A stretch of 64,000 nt of DNA from Rostrohypoxylon terebratum (GCA_022497145.1 MU385857.1:558001-622000); one strand, 5' to 3'. Counted from the first letter of the stretch, positions 10,611-22,751 are shown. A program made the numbers and translations. The notes: generated by a model not told the origin, from the sequence alone.

Positions 10611-12315
10611 AACTTAATATGAGAATTAATAATAAGTTGAAGGTGTAGGTGAAAAAGAGTAGGTAAGAATGAGGAAGCCGATCGGCTCTCAAAAAGGATC
10701 AGCACAAACTTTTTCTGATAGGTCGCGATTAAAGTCTATTGTGATAGGATATGGCAACAAGATGATCAAATATAATAGTGCCGTCTTGGCTTTAGGGATA
10801 AGCAACGGGTAAGGCTGTCTTGTTGTCTTTGGTGTAATACCGTTTCCTAGGGTTGTTTGTTGAAAGGAAGGCAAGGAAGGCAAGGAAGGTTATCGAAGGA
10901 CAGGCACGCGATACGAGCGCTGTGTAGCTCTTCCGCAGGCCCCTATACACAAAATGTATAAGATGATGATATTACTGCTAGGATAGCGAGGTTACGGACG
11001 TGAAAAGAGAAAACATATATTTGAGGATGGCCAATGCTGCAGATATATAAAATAACAGTAAACTAAGCGGGAAAAATTCCTACGGAGTGGCCGTGGCAAG
11101 CTACCTTGCAAAACGTATACGCTCTCTTCTATCAGAGATGTTACGATTCTGTACAAACTAGAAGTACTAAATCTGCTAGGTTAGTTGACTAGGTGGTATT
11201 CGGGGCACGATGGAGATTCTTGGCTCCTGACTGGCAAAGCGATCCCCCACAAAAGCTGTTTAGGGGACCGACCTTCCTTACGTACCACCCCATTGAGCTG
11301 CGGGTCTTGGAACATTCTTGGCTGATGGGGCTGCATAACCTGACGGCGGCGTCAGAGGCTTTCGACATCAGTACCTCACGCGAGCATCATTAGCAGCGAT
11401 AGACATGATCTATAGATGAGACCAGCCAACGCCGAAGCCGAGAGAGTCAAGTCTATTATGTTACGAACCCAGTGAGCAAGCAATTGTCGATCCCAAAAGA
11501 GCATACGGGTACTCATTCAAAAAGAGAATCTCATTGAGTAGAATCTCAAAGAGGAAGTTGGAATCGTGATGGATTGTTTCCATTGACGTAAAAACGTATT
11601 CGGCTCGCTGAAACGAAAAAGGTTGGACGTTACCTATAATAGGCTTTGATTTCGGGTGGACGTTGCTGTATCTCTCAGATCTCTCAACGACGAGAGATCA
11701 GCCAATCAGATGTCTTAAATCGAGCACGTTTTCCCCCTGGACCAGATGATTCGGTAGATCTCCCCTGCAAGAGGCTGGGGAAGCTAATCCTTTCCGAACG
11801 TCAGAAGTACCTCATTAAGCAAATAAGCCGCGGGGGTACATGGGACTAGGACAGGGGCCTATGCGGGCCGAAGTTCGTTCGAGATGTTAAGAGCCAGTTA
11901 TGGATCAGGATGATGAGTAGCCGTGGACACCGAAGGCGAACCTTGGACCAGACCTGCCGAAGGAAGATTCTGCTACTAGGTTCAGGGACCCCCGCCCTGG
12001 TAAAGAGCAGTGCTACGCACCCAGGCAGCCCAGGCAGTAAGCTAACCCGGATGAAAATGTCTCGCGATTTGGTTGGTCTATCACCTTGTCTTGCTGTCGC
12101 TAAGGTTGGTAAGATACTGCTAAGCTTTCCCTCGGCACTGCAAGAAACACATTTCAAATTGCTAGGCGAGCGCCCGTCGGCTGGGCAAGACGACTCTACA
12201 TTCTCGACCACCAGGGATTTTACCCAAATTCGTAATTGATCGTGTGATCTCTTGCAATTTCTGTCTCTACCGCAGTTGGCCGTGCTTGTTATTGCTGGCC
12301 GTGCGTGCGTGTGCG

Positions 12316-12362
12316 GAGAGAGGCGGAGAGAGGAGGAGAGAGGAGGAGAGGAGGAGAGGGAG
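12316..12362. repeat. purine-rich GAGAGGAGG tract
   Basis: About 47 bp of imperfect gagaggagg/gagaggcgg repeats, all purine on the plus strand except for one C. It is a simple low-complexity tract in the transporter/APN1 divergent promoter region, possibly nucleosome-depleting; function is not shown. Confidence 0.8.
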
Positions 12363-13072
12363 ATATCTCTCGGCCTGAGTATGTCGTCTCGCATTGCGCC
12401 CGCCGCCCGCACGCCCGGGCTTTTCTGATACTACGTTCCTCATCCATGGCTTTTACTAATTGCCCCACGTATCCATCATTCAGCCCTTACCATCCATCTC
12501 ATATCCATCTCAGGACGGACTTTGTGAAATAATGGATTACGTCTGCATAAAATTGTCTGACCTAGCCACGGTGATAAGATTAGGCAAAGCCTCAACGCCG
12601 CATCGTGCTCGATTGCTGGTCTCTCATACGACGTTTCGAGAAATCAAGTGACAAGGGGGCTGAGTGATCATCGCCATGAGGATTGCGAATATTGTAAATT
12701 GGGACCTCAATTGGTAATTGGTAACCAGTCATCTTCATTCGTTACCGGGGTTCGTCAGCTATTCTCTCTCGTGTCCGAATGTGATAGTTCGCATTGTCAC
12801 ATTTTCCAACTTGGAACTTTCAAGGTTGGGAAGGTTGGAACTTGTTCCGGCGAGCTGGGTCTAGGTCTAGGACTCTAGGTATACCTATTAATGTGATAAT
12901 GTGGTAATAATATGGTAATGTACAGCAGTACCTAGGAGAGCTAAGAGAGGGCTTAGGTAATCACTAAAATTTAGAGGGGACCTGATAAGGTTTTGAAAAA
13001 GATATCATCTTATCGATACTAAAAGATAACACTAATTCCCGATCCGATCAAGGTCGGAACTTTAATTGATTG

Positions 13073-13078
13073 CACGTG
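13073..13078. promoter_or_regulatory. CACGTG E-box upstream of APN1
   Basis: CACGTGAC begins 104 bp before the first APN1 ATG, in the same extended context (CACGTGAC) as the element upstream of LSM2. It is a plausible bHLH-factor site; regulation of APN1 through it is inferred only. Confidence 0.35.
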
Positions 13079-13176
13079 ACTACGAGTCAGTGACCTTCGC
13101 GTCCGGACGCGTCGGCGTGCATCTAATTCACGGCTTACACACAGAAATATAGAGCTCGGCTTGATCCTACGATTCT

Positions 13177-14654
13177 ATGAAGATTTTGTATCACTTAGGT
13201 TTCAAAATACGTCGTTCTCCTCTCGTGACAGCGAGAAGCTTCTTCACGATGCCTCCTCGTCAGTCGTCTAAACGGGGCAAGGCCGTTGCAGAGCCCCCTG
13301 AAGGTAAAGCCGGAAAGCGAAAGGTTGAAGAGGATGAAGATGACGTAGAACCCACTGCTCCGGAACCAAAGGCCGCGAAGAAACGCAAGACTGCCAAGGG
13401 AAAGGCAGAAGACCTCGTAGCTCTGGCTGCGAGAACCGTTATCGATACTCTAAAGAAGCCCATGTACATCGGTGCACATGTTAGCAGCGCAGGAGGTTTG
13501 CGATAACCCCATCTATATGTTCGAGCGTATTCTCAGCTAACGCACATCTCGAAGGTGTACAAAATTCGATCACCAATGCTATCAACATCGGCGCAAATGC
13601 CTTTGCGTTATTCCTCAAGTCCCAGCGCAAATGGGTGAACCCACCTATAGCTCCCGAAGCCATCGATGGATTCGTCTCTCTATCAAAGCAGCACAAATTT
13701 GAGGTTCACAAGCACTGCCTGCCACACGGTTCATATCTAGTGAACCTTGCTGCGGCAGAAAAAGATAAGGCAGATCAGGCTTATAACTCGTTCGTGGACG
13801 ACTTGAAGCGGTGCGAGTCACTCGGTATCAAGTTGTACAACTTTCACCCGGGAAACACCAACGGCGAGCCCAGAGCCGAGGCCATCGGGCGCATAGCAAA
13901 GCAATTAAACAAGGCTCACAAGGCGACAAGCATCGTGATCACGGTATTGGAGAATATGGCTGGCCAGGGTAACGTCATCGGCTGCGCGTTCGAGGACCTA
14001 CGAGATATCATCGAGCTCGTAGACGACAAGGACAGAGTCGGAGTCTGTATAGATACAGTGAGTTTACCCCCGTCCCCCTTAAGTATAAATAGTCCTAGTA
14101 TTGACACCAAACCCTAGTGCCACGCCTTCGCCGCCGGCTACGACCTCCGCACCCCCGAAACCTTCACAGCCACGATCGACAAATTCAACTCCATCGTCGG
14201 GTCCTCGTACCTCAAAGCCTTCCACCTGAACGACAGCAAAGCACCCTTCGACTCGCACCGAGATCTCCACGCAAATATCGGCACCGGTTTCCTCGGCCTA
14301 CGCGCCTTCCACAGTGTCGTGAACCACGCAGATTTCCAGGACATGCCGATGGTTTTAGAAACACCCATCGAGCGCAAAGGCGCCGACGGCAAGACATACG
14401 AAGATAAACAAGTCTGGGCGGATGAGATCAAGCTGCTTGAGTCACTGATCGGCATGGATGCCGAGAGCGACGAGTTTGCGGCATTGGAGAAGCGATTACA
14501 AGCCGAGGGCGCATCCGAGCGTAGTAAGATCCAAGACCAGGTCGATCGTAAGAGCGCCAAGGACGCGAAGAAGAGTAAGGCCGCGCCTAAGAAGAAGGCA
14601 GCGGGGCGAGGAAAGAAGAAAGTTGAGGAGTCGGAGGATGAGGAATCTGATTAA
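13177..14654 (+). CDS. APN1: AP endonuclease Apn1 (endonuclease IV family)
   Basis: Three exons, 13177-13495, 13555-14057 and 14118-14654, encode 452 residues. The enzyme cuts DNA 5' to abasic sites in base excision repair. From about residue 95 the TIM-barrel domain shows the metal-ligand motifs of endonuclease IV in order: GAHVSSAGG, FHPG, LENMAGQG, CIDTCHAFAAGYD, HLNDSKAPFDSHRDLHANIG and LETPIE. Both introns fall inside conserved motifs, which fixes their ends. Around the core lie a Lys-rich N-terminal extension and a C-terminal tail with KKSKAAPKKK and GRGKKK, likely nuclear localisation signals. A second in-frame ATG at 13249 (MPPRQSSKRG) would remove 24 residues rich in Arg and hydrophobics (MKILYHLGFKIRRSPL) that look like a mitochondrial presequence. 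Intron 1 has an unusual GTTTGC donor. Confidence 0.96.
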
Positions 14655-15087
14655 TCAATTACCTACCTCGTACTTAATGGTCGTGTCAAGGTTACACGAT
14701 GTTCACAAGATCTCGGATATCACGAGGTCTGAGGCATAAAAGTGTGTTTATCACAATGGGATTGTACTTTATTGATTTAATGTAAAAATGCAAGGCGTAC
14801 TGGTACGGGGGTATGGATGAAATCAAAAACAACAAGTAATCCTGACTGCAAACTCCCTTTGAACGAGGTGATGGTGAGAAGGAGAAATCTGCTGCGACCG
14901 TGAGCCTCGTGAGAAATGCGAACCCCGAACACCCCACAACGCCCAGCAATGCAATTCAGATGAGCGCGTTCAAAGTCTCGTGGCCACGTTTCCATCCCCT
15001 TCCTCTGTCACCCTGATTGCCTACTTTAGGATTCAAGATCCAGCAAGGCAAAAGTAAAGGGGATTCATAAACTCATCACTCAATCAA
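14655..15087. other. convergent 3' intergenic APN1/BUB1
   Basis: 433 bp between facing stop codons. It should hold both 3' UTRs; nothing else is seen. Confidence 0.5.
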
Positions 15088-18000
15088 TCAATGTCGTCTC
15101 GCCCGTGCCATCCCCTCAACCCTAGCCATCAAGCCCCTCAAACCAACGCCCTTCTCACAATTCGCCTCCAACCACTTCTCCATCTTCTCCCTAACACGTC
15201 TCAAGCTGCGATTCACCGGCATGCGTCTCCCATCCTCGGCATCGACGTGGCTGCCCGGGTTAAGCAAGACGTCGAAGCACTCGCTCCAGATCTCCGTCTG
15301 CCAGTACCTCTTCAGACTCTCTCTGATCTTGTACTTCCTGCCTGCGGACGTGCCCAGTCCGCCCTGGTCCGCGCGAGCAGTTTCTATGTACTTGCCGAAG
15401 AGCAGGGTGTGGATGGTGCCCGCGAGCCCGTGGTAGTCGAGCTGCCAGGTCCAGGGGCGGCTCTCGCGGACCTCGGCGCAGTCGTGCTGGTCTGTCTTCC
15501 AGTCTGCCACGAATTGCACGTCGGGGTCGAAGGCTCGCATGTCGATGGCCCGTCCGAAGTCGATAAGCACGATTCCGCGGCCCGCCCAGCCGCCTGAGCC
15601 GTCGGCCTGCCATTGACTAGCCAATGCGGAGGTGGAGGCGCCGAGGTCGTCGAGTCGGAGGAGGCAGTTGTCCGGCTTGAGGTCGCCGTGCAAGATTTGC
15701 TTCGAATGCAGGGCCTCGATCGTGCGCAGGAGCTCGATGCTGAAGAACATAGCAAGCGGCTCATCCATAGGGGCCTTGTTGGCCTCGCTAAAGAAGTTGA
15801 CGACATCGAGGAGAGTGCCGTGCGGGTGTAGAGGAAGGAATAAGAAACCTTCGTCTTGGTACAGGTGCATTTCAAGCGCGGCTGAGATCGAGGCCGTAGC
15901 ACGGTGCTGAGGGCCTAGACGCGTGGCAGCAAGACGCATCATGTGGAATTCCCAAGCCGTGGGCGGCTGCTCCATCTTCAAGGCTTCTAGGTTGTTGCGA
16001 CTGCTCGTTGCAAAGGTGCCTTTTCCCATAGCGACTTTAGGGGCGCTTTCGTTGTCGTCATCGGAGTCTGGAGATGAGTTCTCAACAAGGTAGACGGGGG
16101 CGAATGCTCCTGCGCCTAATTCTCGCTTGATAGTGTATTCTCCCATGATCTCAGGGAATTTGAGCACGGGTTGTGAGTGGATTGTACCAGTCTTATCGCC
16201 ATCTTTCTTGCCCCCCGCCTTCGCTAGAGCCTTAGCGAACTTGCGAACTTCGGCGCCTTTATCACATTTCTCATGGCGGTGGTCGTAAAAACCGGGATAC
16301 GAGCTGAGCGGAGGGTGCATGCGTTCAAGGATCTCATCTCGCACAGCCTTATCGACGGGGTTGCAGAGCGGCTCTTTGATAATCGGGCCCTTTTGGATCT
16401 CCTTCGCCCTTTGCTGACTAGGAGGAGTAGCGGCTTTCAGCTTCTTCAAGAGAGGCTGCGCGATCTTCACTGGCGGGGAACGATGTTCATTTAGGACTTC
16501 GCGTAGAGGGCTACTCAACGGCCCGAAGTCTTCGTCATCTTCATCTTCTTCCTCCTCTTCCTCTTCAGTCAAGTCATCACGACTATCTCTCTTGCTAAGA
16601 ACTTTAGTGCTGGTGTACTTGGCTGCGGTGACAAGACCGAGAGAGGATTCGGTACGCTCCGTAATGGGTGTCATGAATGGGAGGCGGTTGTTAGCCACCT
16701 CGGCCGGGTCCCTATACGGTCGGGTAGGTGCTTCGTAGTCCTCAGGTGGGATGGGGATGAACCTAGTTCTAGTTCGAGGAGGTGAATCTTCAGATTCTTC
16801 GTAATCATCCTTTGTGTCGATAAGGTCCGATACCTCAGAACCACTTTGTTCACCATCTTCTTGTTCATCATCATCATCTGGAATCTTCGGGACGTGCTTC
16901 TGAGCCGTGAAGTCCGACCATTCGCTCACACTCTTCACATCAGACGTCTCCTCGTCATCGCCAGCTTCACTTGTCGAGATTTGTCTGGTGGTGTTGGCGC
17001 TCTCTCCACCACTAGTGTAGTCGCCATCGGTCAGATAATCTTCATCGCCACTTTCCTCGTTCTCCTCTTTGGTAGACTTGAGAGGAGCATTGAACAGATC
17101 GTAGATCTCATTAGTTGCGGCCTTGGTGTGCATCGTCATCGTTGGTTCCGATGAAAATTTGTTGCTCTTCTTTTTGATTTTTGGGCCGGATGGTGAATCC
17201 AACTTTGCTTGAACTGTGGTGAAGAATTAGTGTTTTCGTTTTTTTATCGCTTTTTGGTGGCCCTAATTCTGGAATTTTGACGCGTAACAGGATCAGAGAC
17301 GGGAAGGTTCACGATGGTGACTTACTAATTTGAGTTTCATTGACTTCCATCATTTTCTTCTTCTTGCTTTTCGCGGGTCTTGCCTGCTCTTTAATGGCTC
17401 CATTTTCGTCGAATTCTGCGGAGTCATGGTGAATAACCAATTTCTCTGCCATCCTGTGGCCGAGTAAATCAACATCGGGCTTTCGAGGTGTTAACTCCTC
17501 TTGCTCCTCTACAATGCTGTCATCATCCCAGCACACATCAAGCCAGCCTTGATTCGCAGCCCATAATTCTTCGAAGCTAAGCTCAGTACCAGGCTCTTCA
17601 GGAGTTGGATAGATAGCTTCGAGGTCAACGAAGACTCGTTCTCTTTTCCCACTATTGGGGTTCACAATCACTTGGTGTTTTGATGGGGCAATGACAATAT
17701 GAGACTCTGCTATTCTCGACTTAGACTGAATATACACAATTGCGCAAACGCCATAAATTAGTCCTGCTATTATCAACAAATGGGCGTTGCCACTTGGGTT
17801 AGAGATATTAACTTACAGGATCGCGGAATATTGCCATCTTTGGCCCGCTACTCTTCTTCACTTGAGTTGTCAACGTCTCTCCCGCCCAAGGCTTTGCTTC
17901 CATCATATTCTCCTTCTTACGATCCGATAATGATCCTATCGTATCCCAACCCTTTGAACCTTCTCCCATCTTTGACATTGGACCCGCGTCGGAGCTAGCA

Positions 18001-18803
18001 TCCGAGAAGACAGCTAATTTGGCCTTCCCAGGCTTTGAGGATTGTCCGCCAAGTCCCATATTTGGTCTTGGGGCCTGTGGATCTGGTGCTCGTCCCACAG
18101 CGGCGTAGGGGTCCATTTTTGCCATCAATGCCGGGCGAACTGTAGGTAAAGCAGGTGATGATGGAGCATCAGCTGCGGAGGGATCGTGTGCCCGTCTCTG
18201 CTCAAATTCGCCGAATTTGCGGACTAATCTCTGCACTGGTCTCGCCTCACGTTCAATGCCCAGTTTATACACTTCCTCAGCCTGTGCCCAACGACCTGCT
18301 CCTTCCAACCAAGCAGCGTACTCCTCGTAGAACAAAGCTAATGTTTCGCCGATGTTGTGACGCGATAGGAAGACGTAGGTCTCTCGAGGAGAGTCGGCGA
18401 AGAATTTGATGTAGAGAAGCCACAGCTTTAGATATCTGGGGTCGTTCTTGTATTGTGCTGAGCCAATGAAGGACTTGGTGGCCCGTTCAAGTAAAGTGTG
18501 CAATTGCGATTGGGGTGTAGCTTGCGCAGAGGGATACGCATCAAAGGTCCATCGCACGTATCGGTCAAAGACATCCAGAGGGTCGTCAGACTCGGAGATG
18601 TTTGCAATCTCTTCCTCGTATTCTGCTCTGATGCAGTCGTTTATATTCTTGGTATCTGTTGGTGTAGGTGTCGACAGTTTGTGTAGAGGAGAGGGCGAGA
18701 AAGCTTCGACGAGCTTCTTGGCCGATCGTCCTCCGGGCAAGGACTGAATATTTTCCTTCTGCCCTTCTATGATATCAAAATCGATGAGGTCGCCAGCAGC
18801 CAT
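15088..18803 (-). CDS. BUB1: spindle checkpoint protein kinase BUB1
   Basis: Three exons on the minus strand, 18803-17817, 17725-17326 and 17213-15088, join to 1170 residues. Bub1 acts at kinetochores in the spindle assembly checkpoint and phosphorylates histone H2A. The N-terminus has a KEN box (residues 16-18) and the Mad3/BUB1 TPR region (about 50-175, with KNDPRYLKLWLLYIKFF). A second KEN box lies at 297-299. A GLEBS-type Bub3-binding segment is at about 376-385 (TELSFEELWA). The middle is acidic and disordered. The kinase domain runs from about 822 to the end: LGAGAFAPVYLVE glycine loop, ALKME lysine, HGDLKPDN catalytic loop (Asp about 973) and LIDFGRAID (Asp about 1014). I chose MAAGDLIDFD as start because an upstream ATG at 18872 adds only a hydrophobic, non-conserved leader. 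Introns are 91 and 112 nt. Confidence 0.95.
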
Positions 18804-19292
18804 TTTGGGTTGGTATTGGGAAATGGCGAAAATGGCGACAATGGCGATATTCGCTCTTAGGAACCAAAGCAAAGCAAACCTACAAAGTTAGTATTACCTA
18901 GTATTCGTTGTTGAAGTTGAGAAGATCAACATGCGACAAGTGGTTGTGTGGAGTTAGTCGGTGTAAATAATACCTGGTACTAAACTGAATCTAATCCCTG
19001 TCCCTTAACTTGTCCCATGTTGACTGTTTTGTTTGTGCCACATGTGGCAAGTGGCACTTATCGTTACCTTGACAACGATAAAATACGGGGCGATAACCGT
19101 ATATCACCAGTATTGAGTTAAACGGATCATTTATGCATCAACCGACCTAAGAAATAGTACTCTGTAATAGGTACTAGGTATTTTAGCCATTTTAGCCAAG
19201 AACTAAAGGAGTCTATTTCTTAAGATCATTTCCCTGATATTTTCGATATTAAACTGCATAGACATCACTTGTCAAGCCCGGATCTAGTATCT
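18804..19292. other. intergenic: BUB1 promoter
   Basis: 489 bp between the BUB1 start and the stop of the TENA-domain gene, both on the minus strand. It contains runs of gccacatgtggcaagtggca type (19036-19057) with a short inverted repeat around CACATGTG, and no coding signal. Confidence 0.45.
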
Positions 19293-20090
19293 TCATGCTA
19301 CCATTGGCCAGAACGATTCCTCCAAGACGAGGACTTTCTTAAAAAGCACCAATGAACCCGCAGCAATGACCTCCTCTGTGTCCTCGACTTGGGTGGCTGC
19401 GTAAGCATCCAGACACTCCCGACACTCATCCACAAACGCCACAAACTCGTCGGAGGTCCAGTTGGGAATGAACTCCCTTCTCAAAGCTCCGCCGTCGAGG
19501 TCCCCCTTACCATCTGCGTCGCCAGAAGCATGTCGTTTCGCATAGGTCCAAGAGTCAAGGTAGACCTTCTCCGTAGCCCAGAGTAGGATCAATCCGTCAA
19601 GGAGGGTTTTGGACGCATCTCCTCGAGGCTGCGCGGTAAATGAATCAAATAAATTGATATAGTCCTGTGTCACCTTGTTTGGCGAGAAGCTGTCGGACTT
19701 ATTTGACAAATTACTCCCTTCAGCCACAGGACCGGGAGCTTCGAGGTCCAATCCATATTTCTTGGCAGCTTCCTCAAAGAACTGTAATTCCATCCAAATA
19801 CCTGCAAGAGCGGTCTGTATCAAGGAGAGAATGCGCCACTCTAGAGTCTTTGAGATCTCCCAGTCGCTTATCTTAGTAGGCAGACGGACACGAGAAATCA
19901 GACCTCCGGCGAATCTGACATAGGCCTGAGCATAGAGCCGGTCTTGAGATAGCCATTGGCTCAGGATATCCGAAGACAACTGGCCCTCACCGGCGAGGCT
20001 AAGAAACTGAGATTGAGTAGCTCGCTGGTAGAGGTCACTAATGCTAGGGTTCGAAAGTAGATATTCTGAGATTCTTGGTTTCGACATCAT
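19293..20090 (-). CDS. TENA/THI-4 domain protein (haem-oxygenase-like fold)
   Basis: Intronless frame of 265 residues. The order of elements (helical N-terminus with LSSDILSQWLSQDRLYAQAY, then FFEEAAKKYGLDLE, YINLFDSF, LLDGLILLWATEKVYLDSW and C-terminal EFVAFVDECRECLDAYAA) fits the TENA/THI-4/PQQC family of all-helical proteins. Bacterial TenA members are aminopyrimidine aminohydrolases in thiamine salvage; yeast THI20-type proteins carry the domain fused to a kinase. Here it stands alone. Whether this protein hydrolyses thiamine-related compounds cannot be told from the sequence. Two tandem ATGs start the frame. No thiamine riboswitch or neighbouring thiamine gene is visible. Confidence 0.8.
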   Translation of the reverse strand: MMSKPRISEYLLSNPSISDLYQRATQSQFLSLAGEGQLSSDILSQWLSQDRLYAQAYVRFAGGLISRVRLPTKISDWEISKTLEWRILSLIQTALAGIWMELQFFEEAAKKYGLDLEAPGPVAEGSNLSNKSDSFSPNKVTQDYINLFDSFTAQPRGDASKTLLDGLILLWATEKVYLDSWTYAKRHASGDADGKGDLDGGALRREFIPNWTSDEFVAFVDECRECLDAYAATQVEDTEEVIAAGSLVLFKKVLVLEESFWPMVA

Positions 20091-20849
20091 GGCAAGTATG
20101 ACAATAGTCCGTACACCTCCGGTATGATATAGTCAGCTCGAATAGATGGGTAGCTTTCGTAGAGCAGCAATCTTGGACACAATTATTATGCGCAACTACA
20201 AATGGGCAACTTTGAAAATTAAAGCGCGATCAGAACCGCCATACACCCACTAAACACTCATTACGTAATAATGTAATCATCTTACGCTAACGTTTCATTG
20301 GCGAAACCACTAGCACTCAACAGAATCTCCTCGTCCTGATACTCAAGATCATTCCGTGGCCCTAGATCTTGATCGAAATCAATAGATATCCTGATAAAAC
20401 AACACGGTACATTAGGTATCAATGACTCGGTCAAGGCAGGATGATATCGGGCACCGATCTAAAAGCACTTGTCATTCACGTCATTCACTTAAGCGGGCAA
20501 GACTGGGTGACGGTGAGTACCTATCATTAACCTCATCTCTTCAGCCACAGAAAGATTTGTTAGCTCCTGCATGTGGCTTCTTATGAATTAACTTTTGTGC
20601 AAGCAAAGCCGAACGAATATTATATCGCTCCAGTGAATGGGCACATCCTGTGGTTCTCAGTTTGACAATTGCTGTGGATTTTCTTCATTAGCGTACTGTT
20701 CCATCACGCACTGTCCGTAGTTGTACAACTCGCAGTGTCATATGCCTTGCGATCAGTTAGTCCAGTTTTCTTTTCCTGCAAAACCGTCTTTTTGCAGCGT
20801 TAATTCGTCCATGATTCGGGATGAAAAACTATGTGAACCCATCGTTCCA
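20091..20849. other. intergenic: upstream of TENA gene, downstream of U2AF
   Basis: 759 bp; it should hold the TENA-gene promoter and the U2AF 3' UTR. No coding or RNA element recognised. Confidence 0.45.
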
Positions 20850-22751
20850 TTACCATGCGCCAACCTCGAAGTTCTCCTACGAAAATAGGTCAGTGCCAAT
20901 CAATGTATCAAGAATGGACATGCTCACCTCTGGGAAGTATGTCGTCACAACAGTTCTGTCTGCAAACTTCCGGCCTGCAAGCGCCTGTAAAGCCTTCTTG
21001 GCAGACACTGTTGTATCATATTTGACATAGATCTTACCAACTCCTGCCGACTGCCGGCTACCACCGGTAGGTCGAGGAACCTTGATATCTAAAATTTGGC
21101 CAAACTTAGAACACTCCTCCTGAACATCCTCACAGATTTCTAATGAAGTTAGTCAAGTCGTACGTGAAAGCTAGTCATGGGAACATACCTTGATAATCGT
21201 CGTTGTCCATCAGCTCTTCCGGCGTCACCATATTCAGCAACTGTAACACACGTGTCTCCTCGGAGTCATTGGCAGTAGTTCCAGCAAGCATGGACATAGC
21301 GTTGACACCCATTTCAACCCCTGCCACTTGAGTAATACCAATGCTGGCCTTCCGCACCTTGAGCTGACTATCGCCAATGGCCATGCCATTGAGGCCCTGA
21401 ATGGCAACATCCGTCGTCGCAGGGTCGACAAATTCGCAGAACGCGATTCCCTACCAAACGTTAGATTTTAGGGATACACCACAGGTTCTATACTTAGAGT
21501 GACTTACGCGAGACTCCTCTGTTCCATTGTCCTTGACCAGGGCCAACGCCTTAAGTTCGCCAAATGAGGTCAGAAGTTCAGTGACCTGCTCTTCGGTAAG
21601 ATAGGGTGGCAGATTTGCGATACTAATCTTGTTGGGGGTGTCTATGACAACATTCGAAACCACGCCAGGCTTGTAGGGGACATCTTCAACAATGGCTGGT
21701 ACAATATAGTCCTTAGGTCGCTGGATCTTCAATCCACGACCAGTTCCATTAGCGTTACCGTTCGCAGCGTCTTCCGCCTCCATTGAAATGCCGTCGAGGG
21801 CGAGAGCTACGGTAGCCTCTGAAGCGTGTCTGAACTCTACAAGAGCAAATGACTGGTCCTTAGAGACCTGGCACAAGACGCAAGGATCGGTACTTTCGAT
21901 TACGTTGAGACCATTCAATTGAAGGTTGAAAAAGTTCATGATAACATCCTCAGTTGATCCGGCAGGGATGTTGTATACAATCAACCGCTTGCTTTGTCGG
22001 GAGTTACCAGGCTTCAGCGCTGCGCTGTTTACTGCTCCACCGGGTTGGCTCATGAAGGCTTGCAACTTGCTCGGGTCCATTGGTTGTTGTCGAGGCGCGC
22101 CAGGTAGGGGGAACATGCCAGATAGTTTAGCTTGTTCGGCAGTAACGTTCTCGTAACCAGGAGGCTTGATGTCCCACTGGGTCATGCGCCGTTTGCGATC
22201 CAAGACAGGCACGATGTCGGTGAGGTCTGGGGTGGGTTCGCGCTTCTTGGGCGGCGGAGTTGGGCTACGCCCTCGACGGTTCTGTGCAAAGAGGTCGTCA
22301 TCTCGGTTTCGCTCGATTCTATCGCGATCTCGCCTATCGCCGCCGCGTCGGTCGTCGAATAAGTCACGGTCGCGTCGAGGAGGGCGGCCGCCAGCATCTT
22401 CGCGACGGCCATCTCTTCTTGCACCACGATCACGGTCCCATTCTCTGTCTCGCCTGTCGCGGCCTCCGCCTCCACCGTATCGGTCTTCGCGCTCACGATC
22501 TCGATGGCTACGACTTGAGGCATAAGCATCCTCATCTCTGGCATCACGATGCGACCGACGAGGCGATCTGCTTCGTCGTCGTTCTCTGCGATCACCTCGA
22601 TCTCTCCGATCATCGCGAGCAAAGTCCCGAGACGGGCCATGTCGGCCATCTATATATGACCAATTAATCGATTTATTCCCAATAGTAATGATGAAAACCC
22701 AAGACAAAACGAATGCTTCTTACCTCGAGCTGTGTAACTGTCCCCGTTCAT
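20850..22751 (-). CDS. U2AF65: splicing factor U2AF large subunit (U2AF65)
   Basis: Five exons on the minus strand, 22751-22724, 22649-21508, 21450-21189, 21139-20928 and 20876-20850, give 556 residues. U2AF65 binds the polypyrimidine tract and recruits U2 snRNP to the branch site. The N-terminus is an RD/RS-rich region (about 20-140). RKRRMTQWDIKPPGYE (Trp about 168) matches the conserved segment before the RRMs. RRM1 starts near 231 (RLIVYNIPAG), RRM2 near 351 (ISIANLPPYL), and the third, degenerate RRM (UHM; EICEDVQEECSKFGQI) closes the protein. The last exon encodes only ENFEVGAW. The 28-nt first exon (MNGDSYTAR) and 27-nt last exon were placed by splice signals and conserved termini. It is divergent from OGG1 across 529 bp. 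SF3B1, a UHM partner, is also in this window. Confidence 0.95.

Larger units (their letters stand above)
10611..13176. other. divergent intergenic between transporter and APN1
   Basis: A 2.6-kb shared upstream region. No recognisable gene is present; the largest open frame (11846-12412, minus) has a low-complexity start and no domain. A purine-rich GAGAGGAGGA tract lies at 12316-12362, and a CACGTGAC element lies 99 bp before APN1. Confidence 0.5.

Noticed and set aside
11846..12412. 188-residue open frame on the minus strand
   Set aside because: Low-complexity Ser/Leu/Arg content, no domain, and an overlapping open frame on the other strand. Probably chance in GC-richer DNA.
17200..17202. 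Separate kinase gene starting near 17202
   Set aside because: The codon there is TTG, and two exons upstream encode the Mad3/BUB1 and GLEBS regions in matching phase; it is one BUB1 gene.
18804..18872. Upstream ATG for BUB1 at 18872
   Set aside because: It adds a hydrophobic 23-residue leader unlike Bub1 N-termini; MAADL-type starts close to the KEN box are expected, so 18803 is preferred.
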